This document shows positions 24,334-31,785 of a stretch of DNA of 44,376 nucleotides, in pieces. Position 1 is the first letter of the stretch, and every line of letters starts with the position of its first letter. The notes beneath the pieces are model-generated. The model ran no database searches. It was not told where the DNA came from and was given only the letters and a program-made list of their open reading frames with translations. The position numbers were made by a program, and so were the translations under genes. Location of the stretch: the NCBI RefSeq assembly GCF_011045015.1, contig NZ_JAAKZY010000076.1:1-44376 (forward strand), read 5' to 3'. This DNA comes from Streptomyces scabichelini (GTDB lineage: Bacteria > Actinomycetota > Actinomycetes > Streptomycetales > Streptomycetaceae).

Positions 24334-26565
24334 GTGCCACTGCACAGGGACGACCCGAAGTCGGTCGGCGGATACAAGCTGGTCGACCGGCTCGGAGCCG
24401 GGGGCATGGGGGTCGTCTACCGGGGCAGAGCGCGTTCGGGGCGCGAGGTCGCCGTCAAGGTGGTGCACGCCCAGTACGCCGCGGACGGCGTCTTCAGGGC
24501 CCGGTTCCGGCAGGAGATCGAGGCGGTCCGCAAGGTGAGCGGCGCCTTCACCGCACCAGTCGTGGACGCCGACCCGGAGGCGGCGCGGCCGTGGATGGCG
24601 ACCCAGTACGTGTCCGGCCGCTCGCTCGCGCAACGGATCCAGGACCGCGGCCCGCTCCGGGACGCCGAGCTGCGGCAGTTGGCGCTCGGTCTGGTGGAGG
24701 CGCTGCGCGACATCCACCGGGCCGGGGTCGTGCACCGCGACCTGAAGCCGGCGAACGTCATGATGGCCGAGGACGGCCCCCGGGTCATCGACTTCGGCAT
24801 CTCCCGCGCGGCGGAGAACCAGACCCTGACCGAGACCGGCCAGATGATCGGCACCCCGCCGTTCATGTCCCCGGAGCAGTTCACCGACGCCCGCACGGTC
24901 GGTCCGGCCTCGGACGTGTTCTCGCTCGGGGCGCTGCTGGTGTACGCGGTGACCGGGCGGGGCCCGTTCGACACCGACAGCCCTTATCTGACGGCGTACC
25001 GGGTGGTCCACGACGAGCCTGTGCTGGACGGGGTGGGCGGGCCGCTGCGCACGATCCTGGAGCGCTGCCTGGTCAAGGACGAGGCGGAACGGCCCGGACT
25101 CGACGCGTTGGCATGGGAGTTCGCGAGGGCCCTGCCCGAGGGGGACGCGGGCGACCTGCCCACCGTGACACTGGGCCGGGCCGCACAGGCGGTGGCGGAG
25201 ATCCGCCCCGGGACGGTGGCCGACTCGGGCCGTGACGGCCGGCCCGGCCTGCGGAGCCGTATCCACCCGCTGTGGGCCGCGACCGGCACGGTCGGCGCGC
25301 TGGTCCTCGGGCTGACGGCCTATCTGCTCATCGGGCCGGGGCAGGCGGACGGCCAGGGGGCGGCGAGCCCGTCCTCCCGGTGGGCGGCGCTACCCGACGG
25401 CTGGAAGCCGTGGCAGACAACGGTGTACGAGAGCGCCCCGCGAGGCGCGAAGAAGGCCATGAGCGTGCACGGCGGGACGGAGGGCGGGCCCGAGTGTCTG
25501 GTGCACGAGGACGCCGTCTACTGCGGGGGTGAAGGAGTCCTTCCCGTACGCCTGGACGGCCGGACCGGCAAGACCGTCTGGCGCGCCGGCATCGCGCCCT
25601 CCGGCACCGACAGCGCGATGTACTCCGCTTCCCCCCTCGCCGTACGGGACGGCGTGTTCCTGGTGCAGCAGCAGATCATCGGCGAATCCACCGAGACCGA
25701 CCCGACCGACATCATCGCCCTCGACGCCGAGACCGGTGAGCGGCTCTGGAGCCGCAGGGTGACTGAGTCCTACGTCGACATGACCTTCTCCGGCGGCGTG
25801 GTCGTGACGCCGGACAAGAGCGGCCGCTCGCTGGTGGCCCTGTCGCCGCGTACCGGCGCCGAGCGCTGGACGAAACCTTTGCCCGCGAACCACTACTGCG
25901 CGTTCACCGAGGCCGGCGAGGGCCTGTATCTGGAGTGCCTCCCGGACACAATGAAACGCGAGGACAACCGGATCCTGCAGCTGGATCCGACCGACGGCTC
26001 GGCACGGCGTCTGACGGCGCCGAACAGCGCCGGCCTCCTCGGGGTCCTCGACGGCCGGCTGCTCTTCCTGCAGTCGACCGAGAACGAGCGAGGGGAAGAG
26101 CTGGCCGGCGAGGAGGCGCCGTACGACCGGATCCTGTTGATCCATCCGGTCACCGGTGCCCGCAGCACGACCAAGCTGGCCAAGGAGTACGCGGGACAGG
26201 TGACTCTGGTGGACAGCACGCTGTGGTTCGCCGCATCCAGTGGCCGGGTGACCGCCGTGTCGGCCCGCACGGGCAAGCCGCTGCAGCAGACCTCGACCAG
26301 CCTGGAACAACCGAGCCCGCCCACGTACGACCCGCGGACAGGGGCTCTGTACCTGGCCAGTGCCAGCGGCCGCGCAGCCGCCCTCGACACGCGCAAGGGC
26401 ACGCTGCTGTGGGAGACGCTGCCACGGGCCGAGAAGGTGTCGTCCGGCCTCACTGCCGGGCCCGAGGTGCTGCTCCAGGCAGGGGCGCTGCTGGTGACCA
26501 TCCCGGACGGCACGGTCTTCAGCCTCGATCCCGCTCACCCCGAGCAAAAGCCCGCCTCGGGGTGA
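24334..26565 (+). CDS. Ser/Thr protein kinase with transmembrane helix and beta-propeller sensor
   Basis: A 743-residue Hanks-type kinase. The glycine loop LGAGGMGVVY (20-29), K42, HRDLKPANVM (D136), DFG (153-155) and the activation-loop MSPE are intact, so it should be active. A single membrane helix lies at about 312-335. The extracytoplasmic ~400 residues hold repeated PQQ-like blades with the G-x-W pattern (RTGKTVW, ETGERLW, RTGAERW), probably a beta-propeller that binds a ligand or wall component. GTG 24334 has GGGGA upstream and starts just before the kinase domain. The ligand and substrates are unknown. Its last codons lie inside a terminator hairpin shared with convergent nadA. Confidence 0.93.
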   Translation: MPLHRDDPKSVGGYKLVDRLGAGGMGVVYRGRARSGREVAVKVVHAQYAADGVFRARFRQEIEAVRKVSGAFTAPVVDADPEAARPWMATQYVSGRSLAQRIQDRGPLRDAELRQLALGLVEALRDIHRAGVVHRDLKPANVMMAEDGPRVIDFGISRAAENQTLTETGQMIGTPPFMSPEQFTDARTVGPASDVFSLGALLVYAVTGRGPFDTDSPYLTAYRVVHDEPVLDGVGGPLRTILERCLVKDEAERPGLDALAWEFARALPEGDAGDLPTVTLGRAAQAVAEIRPGTVADSGRDGRPGLRSRIHPLWAATGTVGALVLGLTAYLLIGPGQADGQGAASPSSRWAALPDGWKPWQTTVYESAPRGAKKAMSVHGGTEGGPECLVHEDAVYCGGEGVLPVRLDGRTGKTVWRAGIAPSGTDSAMYSASPLAVRDGVFLVQQQIIGESTETDPTDIIALDAETGERLWSRRVTESYVDMTFSGGVVVTPDKSGRSLVALSPRTGAERWTKPLPANHYCAFTEAGEGLYLECLPDTMKREDNRILQLDPTDGSARRLTAPNSAGLLGVLDGRLLFLQSTENERGEELAGEEAPYDRILLIHPVTGARSTTKLAKEYAGQVTLVDSTLWFAASSGRVTAVSARTGKPLQQTSTSLEQPSPPTYDPRTGALYLASASGRAAALDTRKGTLLWETLPRAEKVSSGLTAGPEVLLQAGALLVTIPDGTVFSLDPAHPEQKPASG

Positions 26566-26574
26566 GCGGGATCG
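26526..26574. terminator. 19-bp bidirectional terminator overlapping the kinase stop codon
   Basis: Arms 26526-26544 and 26556-26574 are perfectly complementary over 19 bp with an 11-nt loop. The left arm and loop are coding and the stop TGA (26563-26565) lies within the right arm. It serves the convergent kinase and nadA genes. Confidence 0.88.
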
Positions 26575-26583
26575 GGCACCGGG

Positions 26584-27768
26584 TTACGGCAGCGCCAGCA
26601 TCCGCTCCAGCGCCAGCTTCGCGAACTGCTCGGTCTCCCGGTCGACCTCGATCTGGTTGACGAGATTGCCCTCGGCCAGCGACTCCAGCGCCCAGACCAG
26701 GTGCGGCAGATCGATGCGGTTCATGGTCGAGCAGAAGCAGACCGTCTTGTCGAGGAAGACGATCTCCTTGTCCTCGGACGCGAAACGGTTCGCCAGACGG
26801 CGGACCAGGTTCAGCTCCGTACCGATCGCCCACTTGGAGCCCGCAGGAGCCTCCTCCAGGGTCTTGATGATGTGTTCCGTGGACCCCACGTAATCGGCGG
26901 CGGCCACGACCTCGTGCTTGCACTCGGGGTGCACGAGCACATTGACGCCCGGAATCCGCGCACGCACGTCCTCCACGCTCTCCACCGAGAAGCGCCCGTG
27001 CACCGAGCAGTGCCCGCGCCACAGGATCATCTTCGCGTCGCGCAGCTGCTCGACGGTCAGGCCGCCGTTCGGCCTGTGCGGGTTGTAGACGACGCAGTCG
27101 TCGAGCGACATCCCCATGTCCCGCACCGCGGTGTTCCGCCCCAGGTGCTGGTCGGGCAGGAAGAGCACCTTCTCGCCCTGCTCGAAGGCCCACTCCAGGG
27201 CCCGCTTGGCGTTCGACGACGTGCAGATCGTGCCGCCGTGCTTGCCGGTGAACGCCTTGATGTCCGCCGAGGAGTTCATGTACGAGACGGGCACGACCTG
27301 CTCGGCTATCCCGGCCTCGGCCAGTACGTCCCAGCACTCGGCGACCTGCTCGGCCGTCGCCATGTCGGCCATGGAACAGCCGGCGGCGAGGTCGGGGAGT
27401 ACGACCTTCTGGTCGTCGCCGGTCAGGATGTCCGCCGACTCCGCCATGAAGTGCACACCGCAGAAGACGATGTACTCGGCCTCGGGGCGGGCGGCGGCGT
27501 CCCGGGCGAGCTTGAAGGAGTCCCCGGTGACATCCGCGAACTGGATGACCTCGTCGCGCTGGTAGTGGTGGCCGAGCACGAAGACCTTGTCCCCGAGCTT
27601 CTCCTTGGCCGCACGGGCGCGCTCCACCAGGTCCGGGTCGGACGGCGAGGGCAGGTCACCGGGACACTCGACGCCCCGCTCGCTCCTGGGGTCGGCCTCA
27701 CGGCCGAGCAGCAGCAGGGCGAGGGGCGTCGGCTGTACGTCGAGCTCCTGGGTCTGGGCGGTGGTCAC
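26584..27768 (-). CDS. nadA: Quinolinate synthase A
   Basis: A 394-residue [4Fe-4S] enzyme condensing iminoaspartate with dihydroxyacetone phosphate to quinolinate in de novo NAD synthesis. Conserved segments are VFVLGHHYQRDEVIQFADVTGDSF, VFCGVHFMAESADIL and VLVHPECKHEVV; the cluster cysteines are expected in FCGVHFM, PECKHEV and CFCSTMNRIDLPHL. GTG 27768 with AAGGGTG eight bases upstream was chosen over the longer frame start at 27831. Unusually, nadB and nadC are not adjacent. It diverges from erpA across a gap with two palindromes and shares a terminator with the upstream kinase gene. Confidence 0.96.
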   Translation of the reverse strand: MTTAQTQELDVQPTPLALLLLGREADPRSERGVECPGDLPSPSDPDLVERARAAKEKLGDKVFVLGHHYQRDEVIQFADVTGDSFKLARDAAARPEAEYIVFCGVHFMAESADILTGDDQKVVLPDLAAGCSMADMATAEQVAECWDVLAEAGIAEQVVPVSYMNSSADIKAFTGKHGGTICTSSNAKRALEWAFEQGEKVLFLPDQHLGRNTAVRDMGMSLDDCVVYNPHRPNGGLTVEQLRDAKMILWRGHCSVHGRFSVESVEDVRARIPGVNVLVHPECKHEVVAAADYVGSTEHIIKTLEEAPAGSKWAIGTELNLVRRLANRFASEDKEIVFLDKTVCFCSTMNRIDLPHLVWALESLAEGNLVNQIEVDRETEQFAKLALERMLALP

Positions 27769-27850
27769 GAAACACGCACCCTTTCTGTTCTGCGGCTCGC
27801 TTGAATCACCTGGAACGATCAAGCGGAACAAGCCTTTTCGTCGAAATGAC

Positions 27851-27865
27851 GTTATCTATCATAAC
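27851..27865. promoter_or_regulatory. Palindrome GTTAT-N5-ATAAC upstream of nadA
   Basis: A 15-bp element with perfect 5-bp arms, 83 bp upstream of the nadA start and much AT-richer than the surroundings. TATGAT inside it on the minus strand could be a -10. A repressor site or promoter core are both possible. Confidence 0.5.
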
Positions 27866-27868
27866 CGC

Positions 27869-27912
27869 TTCACGTCACTTTGACGATGCCCATAGCGTCG
27901 ATGTGACGTGAA
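27869..27912. promoter_or_regulatory. 44-bp interrupted palindrome in the nadA-erpA gap
   Basis: Outer arms TTCACGTCAC (27869-27878) and GTGACGTGAA (27903-27912) are perfect over 10 bp. Inner GACG/CGTC (27882-27885, 27896-27899) are also symmetric about the same centre. This suggests a bound dimer or tetramer controlling nadA, erpA or both; the regulator is unknown. Confidence 0.6.
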
Positions 27913-28135
27913 TCCCGGTGACTCGTACGGCAGGTGACAGGGAAGCGTCTTTCGGGTTGCCCACCGGTCTGCCACCGGGTTGTCCACAGGACGTTTTCCG
28001 CTTCCAGCCGCGTGTGCGAGCATGAGGAGGGAGAAGAGAGAACCGAAAGACACACGCTCGGCCCGGAATGAATCCGCGGCCCCGCCGGTTGCAACCGTCG
28101 GCAAGCAGTCTCCGTACAACCCGGGAGAGAAGCAG

Positions 28136-28492
28136 ATGTCCGTATCGGACGAGACCACCACCGTGAGCGACGGCATCCTCCTGTCGGACGCCGCCGCGGC
28201 CAAGGTCAAGGGCCTGCTCGAGCAGGAAGGCCGCGACGATCTGGCACTGCGCGTCGCCGTTCAGCCCGGCGGCTGCTCCGGCCTGCGGTACCAGCTCTTC
28301 TTCGACGAGCGCTCCCTTGACGGCGACGTCGTCAAGGAGTTCGGTGGTGTGAAGGTCGTCACCGACCGCATGAGCGCTCCGTACCTGGGCGGCGCCTCCA
28401 TCGACTTCGTGGACACGATCGAGAAGCAGGGCTTCACGATCGACAACCCGAACGCGACGGGTTCCTGCGCCTGCGGCGACTCCTTCAGCTGA
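28136..28492 (+). CDS. erpA: HesB/IscA-family iron-sulfur cluster insertion protein (ErpA-like)
   Basis: A 118-residue A-type carrier that delivers Fe-S clusters to target enzymes. The three cluster-binding cysteines are in the expected places: C47 in QPGGCSGLRYQ and C111/C113 in GSCACGDSF. The length is typical of the family. ATG 28136 follows GGGAGAG; the frame runs back to 27980 but only through non-conserved sequence. It is divergent from nadA, an Fe-S enzyme and a plausible client, which may explain a shared control region. A hairpin terminator follows. Confidence 0.95.
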   Translation: MSVSDETTTVSDGILLSDAAAAKVKGLLEQEGRDDLALRVAVQPGGCSGLRYQLFFDERSLDGDVVKEFGGVKVVTDRMSAPYLGGASIDFVDTIEKQGFTIDNPNATGSCACGDSFS

Positions 28493-28535
28493 CCCCGAGC
28501 CCGGCCTCGTAACGCAGAAGGCCGCGTGACGCAGA

Positions 28536-28568
28536 AAGGCGGCGCCCCCTCCAACGGGGCGCCGCCTT
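28536..28568. terminator. Bidirectional terminator between erpA and the convergent gene
   Basis: AAGGCGGCGCCCC (28536-28548) and GGGGCGCCGCCTT (28556-28568) pair perfectly over 13 bp with a 7-nt loop. Confidence 0.85.
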
Positions 28569-28594
28569 CGCGTGTTCAAGGCCTCCTTGGCGGC

Positions 28595-30178
28595 CTACTT
28601 GGTCAGCTTCGGCAAGTCCTTCTCCAGCGGCAGCGCCTTGCCGTCCGTACTCACAACCTTGCGGTCCCCGAGCGGTTCCTTCAGCTCGACCGTCTTGTGG
28701 AAGGTTTTGGCGATCATGATGCAGACCTTGTCCTTCCACGGCTTCTCGGTCACCTTGACCGTCACGGTGTCGCCCTTCTCCTCGGCCGACGCCGAGTAGT
28801 CGCTGCACACCCCGCCCGTGAAGCGCACGGTCAGCTTCTTGTCGTCCGCGCTGTAGCCCTCGACCCTGACATCCCGCTGCGTCGGCGCCGTGCTCGGCTC
28901 GGCGGGAGGCTCGTCACCGGGACCGCTCGGCTGCGGGCTCGGCTTCGCCGTCGGGGTGTCGCCCGGCTGCTCCGGCGAGGTCAGATACTTCGGCTCGACC
29001 GCCGGATGCGTCACCGTGAAGCTCTCCCCGGCACCCTTGGCCCCCTCGGGCCGTACCTCGAAGAGCCAGGAGGGCACCAGCGCCTGCCGCCCGTCCACGA
29101 GCTGCGCCGCCAGACCGAACGTGGCGCGCTCGACGACCGCGGCAGGCTCGATCATCAAGGTCGTCGGCCCGCACGGGTCCTCGACCGTCTCCGCCAGGGG
29201 TACGGGGCTGGCGCACCCACCGATGCCCACGCGCCCGTCGGTCCCGGACCGGTTCAGCAGTTCGAGCGTCTTCTGCGCACCGAGGACGGGATACGTGTCC
29301 CCCTTCACCGGCGCCTTCAACTGGCCGCTGCCGCCCACCACTTGACCGTCCGCGCCCACCTGGACACCGGTCGTCCAGCCGTACGTCGGCAGCCCGCCGA
29401 CCTGCGGCTCGGCGTTCACCGCGCGTTTCGTGCCCATGAGCTGGGTCGCGTCGAGCTTGGCGTCGTCCTGGCCGACCGCCTTCAGGACGGGCGCGGCCGC
29501 CTTCTTCGCGGCGTCCACGCTCACCGGGTCGACCTTGGGGTCCTCGGCGGCCCCGCCGCTCTTGCACACCGTGGTGCTCTCGCAGTTGTCGGTGCCGGGG
29601 GCGAAACGGCTGAACGTCCAGATGCCGGGCGCCTTCTTGTTCACCCGGAGGCTCGGCCCCGAACCGTCCTTGGTGGCCCCGACCCTCCAGGCCTCGCCCT
29701 CCGCCGTCGGCTTGCCCTCCACACCGAGGGCCTTGGCGAGCGCGGCCACCTCGGCGGCCGTGACCTCGCCCTTCGCGCGATACACGGGCGCGGAGTCGGG
29801 ACCGCCGGGGAGCTTGCCCTCGACGCGGTACTTCGTGCTGTTCGGGTCGGGCTCGCCGGGCGCGATGCCGTTCGTGTCGCCCGTACCGCTCTCTGTGTAG
29901 CCGTCCAGGGCGAGCGGTGGGGGAGGGCCGTCGCCTCCCGGCGTTCCGGAACCGCCCCGGTCATCGCCGCCGTCCGACGCGGTCGTGGCGAAGTACGCCC
30001 CGCCGCCTCCGACGAGCAGCACCGCGGCCGCGACCGAGGCGACGGCCACGAAACGCCTCCGGCGCGGCAGAACGGCTTCGTCCCGGACGGCTTCGTCCCG
30101 GACAGTTTCGTCCTGGACGGCTTCGTCCTGGGCGGCCTCGTCCCGGCCCGCTTCGTCATCGGGTCGCTCGGTGTTCAC
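28595..30178 (-). CDS. Membrane-anchored hypothetical protein, probably exported
   Basis: A 527-residue protein I cannot name. After a cytoplasmic stretch of repeated Asp-Glu-Ala-Val-Arg units (residues ~10-36) comes RRRRF and one membrane segment (about 43-62, VAVASVAAAVLLVGGGGAYF). The remaining ~460 residues are exported and mostly polar, with a Gly/Pro linker, Cys pairs (CESTTVC; a later GGCASPVPLAETVEDPCG) and a Pro/Ser/Thr-rich spacer before a ~100-residue C-terminal domain containing YSADDKKLTVRFTGGVCSD. GTG 30178 has AAGGAG seven bases upstream. The single-pass layout resembles Streptomyces anti-sigma or cell-surface proteins, but no domain supports a specific role. Confidence 0.85.
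   Translation of the reverse strand: MNTERPDDEAGRDEAAQDEAVQDETVRDEAVRDEAVLPRRRRFVAVASVAAAVLLVGGGGAYFATTASDGGDDRGGSGTPGGDGPPPPLALDGYTESGTGDTNGIAPGEPDPNSTKYRVEGKLPGGPDSAPVYRAKGEVTAAEVAALAKALGVEGKPTAEGEAWRVGATKDGSGPSLRVNKKAPGIWTFSRFAPGTDNCESTTVCKSGGAAEDPKVDPVSVDAAKKAAAPVLKAVGQDDAKLDATQLMGTKRAVNAEPQVGGLPTYGWTTGVQVGADGQVVGGSGQLKAPVKGDTYPVLGAQKTLELLNRSGTDGRVGIGGCASPVPLAETVEDPCGPTTLMIEPAAVVERATFGLAAQLVDGRQALVPSWLFEVRPEGAKGAGESFTVTHPAVEPKYLTSPEQPGDTPTAKPSPQPSGPGDEPPAEPSTAPTQRDVRVEGYSADDKKLTVRFTGGVCSDYSASAEEKGDTVTVKVTEKPWKDKVCIMIAKTFHKTVELKEPLGDRKVVSTDGKALPLEKDLPKLTK
30071..30160. repeat. Six 15-bp tandem units in the 5' end of the membrane-protein gene
   Basis: Units with core CGGCTTCGTCC recur every 15 bp from 30071 to 30160. 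On the minus strand they encode the repeated D-E-A-V-R/Q pentapeptide. The final unit is degenerate. Confidence 0.85.
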
Positions 30179-30347
30179 CGCATCGCTCCTTCTACCGCAC
30201 CGCGGTCCCATGAGACCCAGCCCTGACGGGGGCAGGGCGCAGCAGGGTCGTATCTCATCTCCCCTTTACAGGGGACAGCGATGGGACGCGGCGGGGGAGC
30301 GCATGGTTCCCTTCCAGGAGGCCTTGGTAAGTCCGGTGCTGCCCCGC

Positions 30348-30397
30348 GCCCCGTAAGGGGCGCGGGGAACTGCGCGACCAGCCCCCACCGGCCCGCA
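30348..30397 (+). repeat. Dispersed intergenic repeat, copy 5
   Basis: Full hairpin GCCCC-GTAA-GGGGC and GCGGGGAACTGCGCGACCAG, with a diverged right end (CCCCCACCGGCCCGCA). It lies between two minus-strand genes. Confidence 0.85.
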
Positions 30398-30438
30398 GGT
30401 TCACACCGCCCTTCCAGCGGAGCGTTCCTGCGGAGCGC

Positions 30439-30666
30439 TCAGTCGCCGTAGTCCGACATGGCGTCCAGGAGCCGCGCAGAAGCCGGTGGGACCGTCACGC
30501 CGTGGATGAGTGAAGGGGACACCGGGAGGGCAGTGATCCGGGCGGGTGCGGTCCAGTGCGGCACCATCCGGGCACAGTCGCCGCGCAGCTCCGCGAGACC
30601 GCCTTCGAGCTCCAAGCCGCCTTCGAGCCCGACCGGAGCGGAGCCGTGGATCTTGAGGTTCGTCAT
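30439..30666 (-). CDS. Small hypothetical protein, possibly real
   Basis: A 75-residue frame beginning MTNLKIHGSAPVG, with GDCARMVPHWTAPARITALPVSPSLIHGVTVPP following. About 85% of codons end in G or C, similar to true genes here, and it reads as a protein rather than a shadow. It has no clear ribosome site, and the frame extends upstream to 31132 across the neighbouring gene. There are no membrane or signal features and no family that I recognise. It is divergent from the kinase gene. Confidence 0.55.
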   Translation of the reverse strand: MTNLKIHGSAPVGLEGGLELEGGLAELRGDCARMVPHWTAPARITALPVSPSLIHGVTVPPASARLLDAMSDYGD

Positions 30667-30800
30667 AACGGAACCGTATGCACCGCAAGCCCTGCGCCAA
30701 AAGCCCTACTATCGGGTAGTTCTGCCCGCTTCGAAGTAGCAGGGCTGACCCGATAGCGTGAACTGTCAATCTCCCTCCTCGCAGGAGTGTGTTCCTAGCC

Positions 30801-31775
30801 GTGCGTATCGCAGTCACCGGCTCCATCGCCAACGACCACCTCATGACCTTCCCCGGCCGATTCGCCGACCAGCTGGTCGGCGACCAGCTGCACACGGTCT
30901 CCCTCTCATTCCTGGTCGACAAACTGGACGTACGCAGGGGAGGTGTGGGCGCGAACATCGCTTTCGGCATGGGCCAGCTCGGCTCCCGGCCGATCCTGGT
31001 CGGAGCCGCCGGCGCCGACTTCGACGAGTACCGGGCCTGGCTGGACCGGCACGGCGTCGACACCGCGTCCGTACGCATCTCGGAGGTGCTGCACACCGCC
31101 CGCTTCGTCTGCACCACGGACGCCGACCACAACCAGATCGGCTCCTTCTACACCGGCGCCATGAGCGAGGCCCGGCTCATCGAACTCAAGCATGTCGCCG
31201 ACCGTGTGGGCGGGCTCGACCTCGTCCTCATCGGCGCGGACGACCCCGAGGCGATGCTCCGGCACACCGAGGAGTGCCGGACCCGCGAGATCCCCTTCGC
31301 CGCCGACTTCTCCCAGCAGATCGCGCGCATGGACGGCGAGGAGATCCGCATACTGCTGGACGGCGCGACGTACCTCTTCTCGAACGAGTACGAGAAGGGG
31401 CTCATCGAGTCCAAGACCGGCTGGACGGACGCCGAGATCCTCGCCAAGGTCGGCCACCGTGTGACGACTCTCGGGGCGCGCGGCGTCCGTATCGAGGCCG
31501 TCGGCGAGGACACGATCGAGGTCGGCGTCCCGGAGGAGACGGTGAAGGCGGACCCGACGGGCGTCGGCGACGCGTTCCGCGCGGGCTTCCTCTCGGGCCT
31601 GGCCTGGGGCGTCTCGCACGAGCGCGCCGCCCAGGTCGGCTGCATGCTCGCCACGCTGGTCATCGAGACCACCGGCACCCAGGAGTACGAGCTCCACCGC
31701 GCCCACTTCATGGACCGCTTCACCAAGGCGTACGGGCATGAGGCGGCGGCGGAGGTCCAGGCGCACCTGGCCTGA
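30801..31775 (+). CDS. PfkB-family carbohydrate/nucleoside kinase
   Basis: A 324-residue kinase of the ribokinase/adenosine kinase fold. The N-terminal substrate site RRGGVGANIAFGMGQLG and the C-terminal signature DPTGVGDAFRAGFLSGLAWG (catalytic Asp and anion hole) are complete. HTARFVCTTDADHNQIGSFYTGAM resembles the adenosine kinase side of the family, but the substrate is not proven. I use GTG 30801; GTG 30789 is in frame but its ribosome site would be too close. The convergent cysteine desulfurase gene ends 10 nt after it. Confidence 0.92.
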   Translation: MRIAVTGSIANDHLMTFPGRFADQLVGDQLHTVSLSFLVDKLDVRRGGVGANIAFGMGQLGSRPILVGAAGADFDEYRAWLDRHGVDTASVRISEVLHTARFVCTTDADHNQIGSFYTGAMSEARLIELKHVADRVGGLDLVLIGADDPEAMLRHTEECRTREIPFAADFSQQIARMDGEEIRILLDGATYLFSNEYEKGLIESKTGWTDAEILAKVGHRVTTLGARGVRIEAVGEDTIEVGVPEETVKADPTGVGDAFRAGFLSGLAWGVSHERAAQVGCMLATLVIETTGTQEYELHRAHFMDRFTKAYGHEAAAEVQAHLA

Positions 31776-31785
31776 CCGTTCCCGG

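Larger units (their letters stand above)
27769..28135. other. Divergent nadA-erpA regulatory gap
   Basis: 367 bp with no convincing gene. It holds palindromes at 27851-27865 and 27869-27912 near nadA, and the erpA ribosome site (GGGAGAG) at about 28122-28129. No strong -10/-35 pair was visible on either strand. Confidence 0.6.
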
